A stretch of 64,000 nt of DNA, from assembly GCA_026419785.1 (NCBI GenBank), contig JAODTK010000089.1, positions 1 through 64,000 of the forward strand. The letters run 5' to 3'. The notes beneath the pieces are model-generated. The model worked only from the letters and a program-made list of their open reading frames with translations. It had not been told where the DNA came from and did no database searches. The stretch comes from Sclerodactyla briareus (taxonomy: Eukaryota > Echinodermata > Holothuroidea > Dendrochirotida > Sclerodactylidae). The translations under genes were made by a program, and so were the position numbers. This document shows, piece after piece, positions 58,326 to 64,000 of the stretch (within the stretch, counting starts at the first letter, position 1; the number at the start of each line of letters is the position of its first letter).

Positions 58326-59970
58326 GCCAATTAGCCATCAGCAGTTTCCCTGTTGTGGTTCTTGGTCGAATCTCTCTTTGTCTGGTGGCTGGCCCCTCAT
58401 TCTCGACCCGGGGCAACTTTAGAAAGCTACTACCTCTGACAGCATTGCTTCGAATCATAGGAGAATCTAGATCATGGAGAAGCTAGGAGGGAGGGAGGGG
58501 GTGTAGTACGTCTCATAGCATCCCGAGTCTATCATAAGATGTGAATAAATAAATAGGAGGATTTACCAATACTAGAACTTGAGAATAAAATTAATAACAC
58601 GCATGTGACATGGGTTACCATTAAATTCCCCCATCTTGTGTCTTGTGTTCTATACCATTGACACTCATCTTCCAAATCACCAGGACATGACAGCCAAGTC
58701 ACTGGCCCAACAATCTTATTCCCATCACACCGATTCATCAACTTTTGGCAGTATGATAAATTGTTTTACAAGAATACCACCATCAGTAATGTTCAGAAAT
58801 AATAGAAGTGGATATCTTGGAGAAGCAGTTGAAGAAAGAATTGTGTTCAAGGCTCATGCTAGATTCAATAATATCAGAGATGGGTTGAATTTAAGGAATC
58901 CAAAATTCATTTTGTGCGTAGATTTTATTGGCTACAAATCAGAAACAATCCGGTCTAATCTATGTGTGAAGGTAGTCTTTGAATGGATTTATTTGGTATG
59001 GTGGATGAAATCTCGTGAGTTGATATTTTTTGAAAAGGATTGCCCCCCTGGATGACTTGTTAGGATGGACGTGTGATCTGCTCCGTGATCCCCCCACCCC
59101 GCCCCCATTGATCGAATTACCAATTGACTTCCCTACCTCCCATAGTAATTGTTCATGAAAATGTTCCCCCGCCCAGCCATCAGTAATTTGTCCATTAGAA
59201 CTGATTGATCTGTATTTGACGTGGATGAGCAACCGGGTGATACTCTTATTCTCAACTAGTGCTCAGATGAGTATTGAAGCGGGGTTGTTACCAATCCCAA
59301 CCCTGCTTCATGGACCAACTTCTATGTCCTTTCGGAAAAGACAATCACTGAACTCCAGGATTCCAGCCACTCTCAGAATCTGGAGGAGTGGAAGAGTTGA
59401 ATGTGAATGTGACAGCCGACCAACAAGACTGCAAATGACCCGTATTATTATGGGGAAGGTGGTGTCAGACATCAAGTCATATCTGACAACATTGCGCAGG
59501 CCATAGAATGGGCCCATTGCAATGACACCTTGAAGCTGCAAGCTTTACAAGTCAATCATCATTTGTGAGACATCCTGTCTGCACCAAGTACGGAGCCAGT
59601 TGGTTTATATTAGATAGATCTACCACATTTTGGATCGTGGTAGTTGTAACTTCCAGACATTTGTTCCGAATAGCCTGAAAAAGGAAACATCTGACAAATA
59701 GTGGTCAGGGGTTTTCTCTTCATTCCCACAATTCGGGCGAGTTGATGTCCTTGCTCGATCAATGGTTTTACGGTGTTTCTGATGATAACAGTGTCCTGTG
59801 AGGACCTGTAATACCAGATTGTGGATTCTGCCAAGACAGGCTCTGAAGGAATACAATGTCCAAATGACCCTTAACATATTCTAGTAATCCCAGGAAGTCC
59901 ATTGCATTACAGTGGAACCATGACATGAGAGCCAAGACTCCCATCGCAAACTGCAAGTACAGTCTAATAG
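58326..59970. other. ATAD3 intron 8, unassigned part
   Basis: Frames of 90-140 codons on either strand (for example 58636-59055, 59216-59506) show no recognised domain and no splice context. They are treated as chance. A C-rich run lies at 59089-59107. Confidence 0.35.
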
Positions 59971-59974
59971 GAAA

Positions 59975-60060
59975 CATCAAGTGACTGCTGGAATTCGAAC
60001 CGGACTGTTCGCTGGCAATGAGTGTCAAGATTACCACTCTGCCATTGTTCTGCCCATTTA
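59975..60060 (-). repeat. tRNA-like SINE head
   Basis: CTGGAATTCGAACCGGACTG (B box on the minus strand), GGCAATGAGTGTCAAGATTA, CCACTCTGCCATTGTTC (A-box side) are in tRNA-head order. The stems are not complete. Confidence 0.45.
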
Positions 60061-60469
60061 GAGTTCTTCTACTACCAGGTGTATTGTTCCAGATTCTCAT
60101 TTATTGGACAGTCCGATCCATTGACAATAAAATATAATCAGAGAAGAGGAAAGGTACAGAAATCACTAGGTTATGAAAGTTATGGGGCAACAGCATTAAA
60201 CAAAATCAGAATCAACCCACACCCCCCTGAATAGTCAGAGATATCTATTGCCTCACAAGAGTGGGTTTAGCCTTATAGGAAGCTGTCTGATCTCGTAGCT
60301 TTGAACAGCTGATCTCGACAGTCCATGTATTAGGTAGCCTACTATGATCCAGGGCAGACAAAATCACATGTGAAGTTGTAGTGTGGGAGGGCAGGGGTCA
60401 AGATCAAATTAGGGGGTTCAAGCAGTAATGAGCAACTTTTGTGTGTGAAAAAGACATTTGTATGAGATG

Positions 60470-61165
60470 GCACTCATAACCATGGGAGGAGGGGGGGTCG
60501 GACCTTCACTGACCCCTCAGTAAGCTGCCACATTGGTTATGTCTGTGCTTGATAAGCAAGCATTTGGTCCCTGGTTCAATGGCTCCGGATAGTCAGAGGA
60601 GGGGGGTGAGGGGGGTCACATTCCTTCTGACCCCTCAGTAGCTGTGCACTTGGCTATGTTTGTGCTTGATAAGCAAGCATTTGGTCCCTGTTCAACAATG
60701 GCTCCTGATAGTCAAGAGGAGGGGGGTCCACTCCTTCTGGACCCTCATTAAGTGGGCAACTGGTTAGTTTGTGCTCGAATAAGCAGCATGTGGTCCTGGT
60801 TCAATGGCCCCATGATAGTCAGTAGAGGAGGGGGGGGGGGGGGGGGGCACATCCCATTCTGACCCTCAAGTGCTGTGCACTTTGGACTATGTTTGTGCTG
60901 ATAAGCAAGATGTGGTGCCCTCGCCTTTCATTGCAATGGCTCATGATAGTCAGGATGGGGGGTCACCTCCCTTCTGACCCCTTGTAGACTGACCACTTGG
61001 TTATGTCTGTGCTTGATAAGCAAGCATTTGGTCCGGGTTCAATAGCCCCTGACAGCAGTGGTGGGGAGGGGTGCGGGGTGGGGGGTCATGATGCTCATGA
61101 CCCCTAAATGGCTTTACCTTGGTAGTTTTGTTGCTATAAGCAAGCATGCGGCCTTCGCTTAATGG
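60470..61165 (+). repeat. About 116-bp tandem array, 6 degenerate units, before exon 9
   Basis: Each unit has TGACCCCTCAGTAAGCTG, GGTTATGTCTGTGCTTGATA, AGCAAGCATTTGGTCC, GGTTCAATGGCTCC-GATAGTC and a G-rich run. AAGCAAGCAT-type motifs fall near 60557, 60674, 60782, 60904, 61018 and 61139. Units differ by many one-base indels, unlike the clean 174-bp array. It ends about 55 bases before exon 9. Confidence 0.9.
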
Positions 61166-61216
61166 CTTCTGATAATAACTTTCCTTAGCCCGTTTCTCAT
61201 TCTTCCTCTCGTGCAG

Positions 61217-61337
61217 AAACTCGCTAGCATTCAGGGATGGATTACGCCATAATGACCGGTGGTGATGTCGCCCCCATGGGGCGGAGGGTGTCAGTGCAAT
61301 GCACAAGCTCTTCGACGGCCTCAACAAGCCGTAGAGG
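61217..61337 (+). CDS. ATAD3: ATAD3 exon 9 (AAA+)
   Basis: Acceptor TTCCTCTCGTGCAG; donor GTGAGT at 61338. In successive frames it encodes KLA, SGMDYAIMTGGDVAPMG, GVSAMHKLFD and ASTSRRG, the conserved ATAD3 segment between Walker A and Walker B. At least four bases are missing (near 61227, after CGG near 61287, and twice at about 61313-61316), so the given frame hits stops. The residues are otherwise highly conserved. Confidence 0.95.
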
Positions 61338-62395
61338 GTGAGTGAACCATCTTTGTTAGTTACAAGATAGACTGTGGGTATAGAATAAAATACTTCAATG
61401 AGCATACCATGGAATACAAGACTCAGAGAGGTATGTTCATTTATGCCTGCATTTTTGAAAATACCATATTCATTCTCACAAAAGCTCATGTAGCTATGTG
61501 ATTTTTGTGTCCTGATAAAGGACAGTGAAAATACACTCCTTCACATTCCTGCCCCAATGGAATTCAAATTGTATTCAATAGAACATAGTCAGAATGCGTT
61601 AATCACATTGAAACTTTTTTCTTGGTAACACAAAAGTGAATTCTGAATGTAGTGTCTTGGTAGTGCGCATCCACAGGCTATACCAGGTAAAGCAGCTATC
61701 CAGTACTACCCCCAGATTTGTAATTGGTCGCTTGCTCAAACATCCACAGTCCTTAATATGGACAGGACTCGGAAATAGCCCCATACTTACAGAAATCATT
61801 ACCCATTTCCTTAATGTTCTCAACATTTAGAACCAAGAGATTATTCTTACAATATCTCAAAAATCTCTGATTTGCTCAATCTACTGGTGTCAGCATTTGC
61901 ATAGCTACTGCCCCAGACAATGCAGATTATTGAATGAACACAGTGAAAAAAAAGTTCGCCTCCCCGACAAAAGAATGAGAAGGGGTAAATATTGACTGCT
62001 CCAGACCTCAAACCCATCCCCACCGTCCCCCCGCCCCGCCGATATTGACCGCATGAGTGGAAAATTCCATTCATGTAAACCACCGGTCCGGCAGGTGGAA
62101 TGAGTGAGGCCTTGCTTGGAGAGGCACTGCCCGGGAATGAGCAGGTTTCAAGCCCTTTGATTCTGCAGTCACCCATTCTATACCACTAAATGCTCCACAT
62201 TTTTTTTTCGAGCCACAAGGAAATGAGGACCAAGGTTTTCTGGGGAAAATTTTTGTTTTCATCACAATTGGCAGTTTTATTCCAGAAAAAATTGTTGTAA
62301 CGGACGGATAAGTCAGGTGACTGTGGACCGGATTCGCACCTCCCCAGGTTTAAGGAATGACCTTGACATTTTTATTGTTTTTTGTTCCTTGTCAG
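61338..62395. other. ATAD3 intron 9
   Basis: No repeat family copy or RNA gene is recognised. A GGTGGGGATGGG-like C/G-rich tract lies at about 62008-62040. Confidence 0.4.
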
Positions 62396-62445
62396 TGGTG
62401 CTATCTTGTTGATGAGCCGATGCTTTTCTGCGAAGGAGAAGTTCA
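62396..62445 (+). CDS. ATAD3: ATAD3 exon 10 (Walker B)
   Basis: Acceptor TGTTCCTTGTCAG; donor GTGAGT at 62446. It encodes VDE then ADAFLRRRSS in two frames, matching FVDEADAFLRKR, the Walker B box with its catalytic glutamate. One base is missing before GTTGATGAG and one G between GAG and CC (62416/62417). The two in-frame TGA codons are a result of this. Confidence 0.93.
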
Positions 62446-62861
62446 GTGAGTGTCTCTCAATCCTCAGTTATATATGATGCTAGGCAGATGGTTCACCAGG
62501 TAGAAAGTAGAAATCCTAACATGATTACAACTCAAAAACCCCAATGCACTGTTCTTCTCTATTAAAGTCCAATCGTCATAGAAATATGTGTTTGGTACCC
62601 ATCCAATTATCACATTAGGGAATACAAAATGATCCATTTTTCCATTGGTGTTGTGAGACAAGGGAATTTACGAGCAGTCTGCCACAGTGTCTCGGCCTGC
62701 GCATCTTTCCAAGATCTCAGTGTATTAATCAACTTGAGATATGAGTAACAGAAATTAAATCACGCCTTGTTAACTGAAATGATTATAAAGTCATAAATGA
62801 TGAAGTAGCGGCATGGTATGTAGTCATTCACAGTGCATTGACAAACTTCTCAATTAGTACT

Positions 62862-62943
62862 CCCGTTATGAAGTTATCAGTGAAGATCTTCGGAGCACAC
62901 TCAATGCATTCCTGTACCGGGACAGGAGAAACAAATCAAACAA
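62862..62943 (+). CDS. ATAD3: ATAD3 exon 11
   Basis: It encodes [18 protein letters not shown] in one frame, matching [20 protein letters not shown]; the rest (TGE.SNK) is broken by extra bases near 62920-62932. Donor GTGAGG at 62944. The left border is uncertain: ATCAG at 62880 looks like an acceptor, but the residues I and S encoded across it belong to the protein, and ATTAG at 62857 is the likelier acceptor. No further ATAD3 exon is seen to 64000. Confidence 0.88.
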
Positions 62944-63109
62944 GTGAGGTATTCTGCCTCTGCGGCCAGTTGTGGAATCGGTAAGTATCCAAAATTCGCA
63001 GAGAAACACTCCATTACAACTGTCAATGCTTGAGGCACTCCCAGTTACTTTGGGCTATGTATGTAGACAAGTGTATTGGATTTTTTTTAAATTTCTTCCG
63101 ACAGTCCGA

Positions 63110-64000
63110 AGTGTCCGTGTAGTGTTGGTGTGTATGTGTGTGATGCCTAGCGTGTAAACAATAATCAACCCCACTCGATGGTTCAAGCTAGTATTGGTTC
63201 ATGGATTCATTACTGGGTACATGATCCTTGTTGTTTTAGCGAATCAGGTTAAAAAGTATCTTGGGTCAAACAGGCAGTCTGAACCTGTTTACACAGGGCA
63301 AGTCAAGATTTCTGGTCCGCTCAATTTGAAGTTGGCATGCCACTCTCTCATAAGAGTACAAGAACCAGGACAGGAAGTATTTGGGGGAAACAGGTATTTA
63401 CCCTATGGAAAGAAATCGCCCCTTTGAAAACAACAACTGGGGGGGCAAACCAAATATCCCCCTTGAAAGTCGGATAGCATTCGTAGACAGGAATAACATT
63501 TGGACCAAAACATTCACATGCCACACCCAGCACGAAACAATAAAACTGGAAAAATGCAGCTCGCTCTATACATGTTCACAGGATTCATGATCAAGTCCCA
63601 GTATTCCGGTCCGATCGGCTAAAATATGGTATATAGGATGGGGTTCGCCATAATTGAGTACATGATCCCTTGTTTGGTAAAAGGCTCTCTGAAATTAAAG
63701 TCTAGTCTAGTTAAGTTAAAGTCCAGTATTCAGGGTCTGATCTGACTAAAATTGGGTATAAGCTTTCTCATAAAAGTATAAGAATCCTATTAATTTTGGT
63801 GTGAATCATTGAGAAATGATGAAATTGTGAAATTCGATAATTTGGCAAAAATTAGTGCATGATCATATTTTTGGGGTCAGCTTCCTCATGGAGAGTACAA
63901 GAACCCTAAGTTTGTGGAATATATGACCCCAGGTTTTAGTGCTAAGTTGACCTGGCGGTCTTTTTGGCCCGGAAAAAAATGGAAAATTATGAAGAAATGA
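63110..64000 (+). repeat. Interspersed repeat family B, degenerate units to the window edge
   Basis: GTGTGTATGTGTGTG, CAACCCCACTCGATGGTTC, AAGCTAGTATTGGTTCATGG, GGGTACATGATCCTTGTTGT, then partial restarts near 63585, 63710 and 63850 (CAGTATTC-GGTCxGATC, CTTTCTCATAAAAGTA, TACAAGAACCCTA). The AGGTCA sites are lost here. In ATAD3 intron 11. Confidence 0.7.

Larger units (their letters stand above)
34244..64000 (+). other. ATAD3: ATAD3 gene locus, 3'-truncated by the window
   Basis: Eleven exons in correct order on one strand encode the start codon through Walker B of ATAD3. Family knowledge: ATAD3 is a metazoan AAA+ ATPase anchored in the mitochondrial inner membrane, with an N-terminal coiled coil reaching the outer membrane. 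It works in nucleoid and ribosome organisation, cristae and lipid contacts. Seen here: an N-terminal WSNFDPTG motif, the coiled coil (exons 2-5), a hydrophobic segment (exon 7), Walker A (exon 8) and Walker B (exon 10). The C-terminal third of the AAA+ module, including sensor motifs, lies to the right of 64000. Intron 1 is about 11.8 kb; the others are 0.4-3.9 kb and rich in tandem arrays. Exons 1, 2, 3, 5, 8, 9, 10 and 11 carry frame-breaking indels that look like assembly errors. Confidence 0.95.

Noticed and set aside
58636..59055. 139-codon + strand ORF in intron 8
   Set aside because: No recognisable domain, no repeat relation and no splice context; treated as chance.
61001..61489. 162-codon minus-strand ORF
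   Set aside because: It is antisense to the 116-bp array and ATAD3 exon 9, and has no domain.
34244..62943. ATAD3 as a pseudogene
   Set aside because: Splice sites and residues are conserved in nearly all exons, two exons are intact, and the lesions are almost only one-base indels as expected from sequencing error.

Overview
This is animal nuclear DNA: genes are split into short exons with GT..AG borders, introns run to about 12 kb, and most of the window is interspersed and tandem repeat. A Tie/MEGF-like EGF and Ig receptor, CR1/L2/jockey-type and RTE-like LINEs, tRNA-headed SINEs and hAT-like DNA transposons suggest a marine invertebrate deuterostome. An echinoderm is the best guess, but the species cannot be fixed from the sequence alone.

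Two genes can be supported, both on the + strand. (1) About 4.8-21.0 kb: scattered exons of a secreted or transmembrane protein with EGF-like modules and one probable Ig-like module. The exon at 19690-19846 has the CLPDP..C.C..GW.G..C signature of the first EGF module of Tie receptors. No kinase exon is seen, so the gene may be Tie-like or MEGF/SREC-like. (2) 34.2 kb to the right edge: ATAD3, the mitochondrial inner-membrane AAA+ ATPase. Eleven exons run from the start codon (34244) through the coiled coil, the membrane segment, Walker A (57361-57384) and Walker B (about 62408-62428). The 3' exons lie beyond 64000.

Region by region: 0-4.7 kb holds a SINE, a 280-bp direct repeat and unassigned DNA. 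4.8-21 kb is the EGF/Ig locus, with a broken LINE (6.1-8.8 kb) and several tandem arrays in its introns. 21-34 kb is intergenic, with SINEs, microsatellites and repeat families. 34.5-46.3 kb is ATAD3 intron 1, which holds a nest of DNA transposons (34.6-39.4 kb) and an antisense LINE split by another transposon (41.2-44.5 kb). From 46.3 kb on, short ATAD3 exons alternate with introns that carry tandem arrays: 94 bp after exon 5, a tetranucleotide, 174 bp and 42 bp before exon 8, and about 116 bp before exon 9.

Most coding exons carry single-base indels, mainly deletions, that break the frame although splice sites and encoded residues are well conserved. ATAD3 exons 6 and 7 and the 174-bp array are clean. 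This looks more like a patchwork assembly with uncorrected long-read stretches than like dead genes. Reading frames are therefore described exon by exon, and no restored protein is given.
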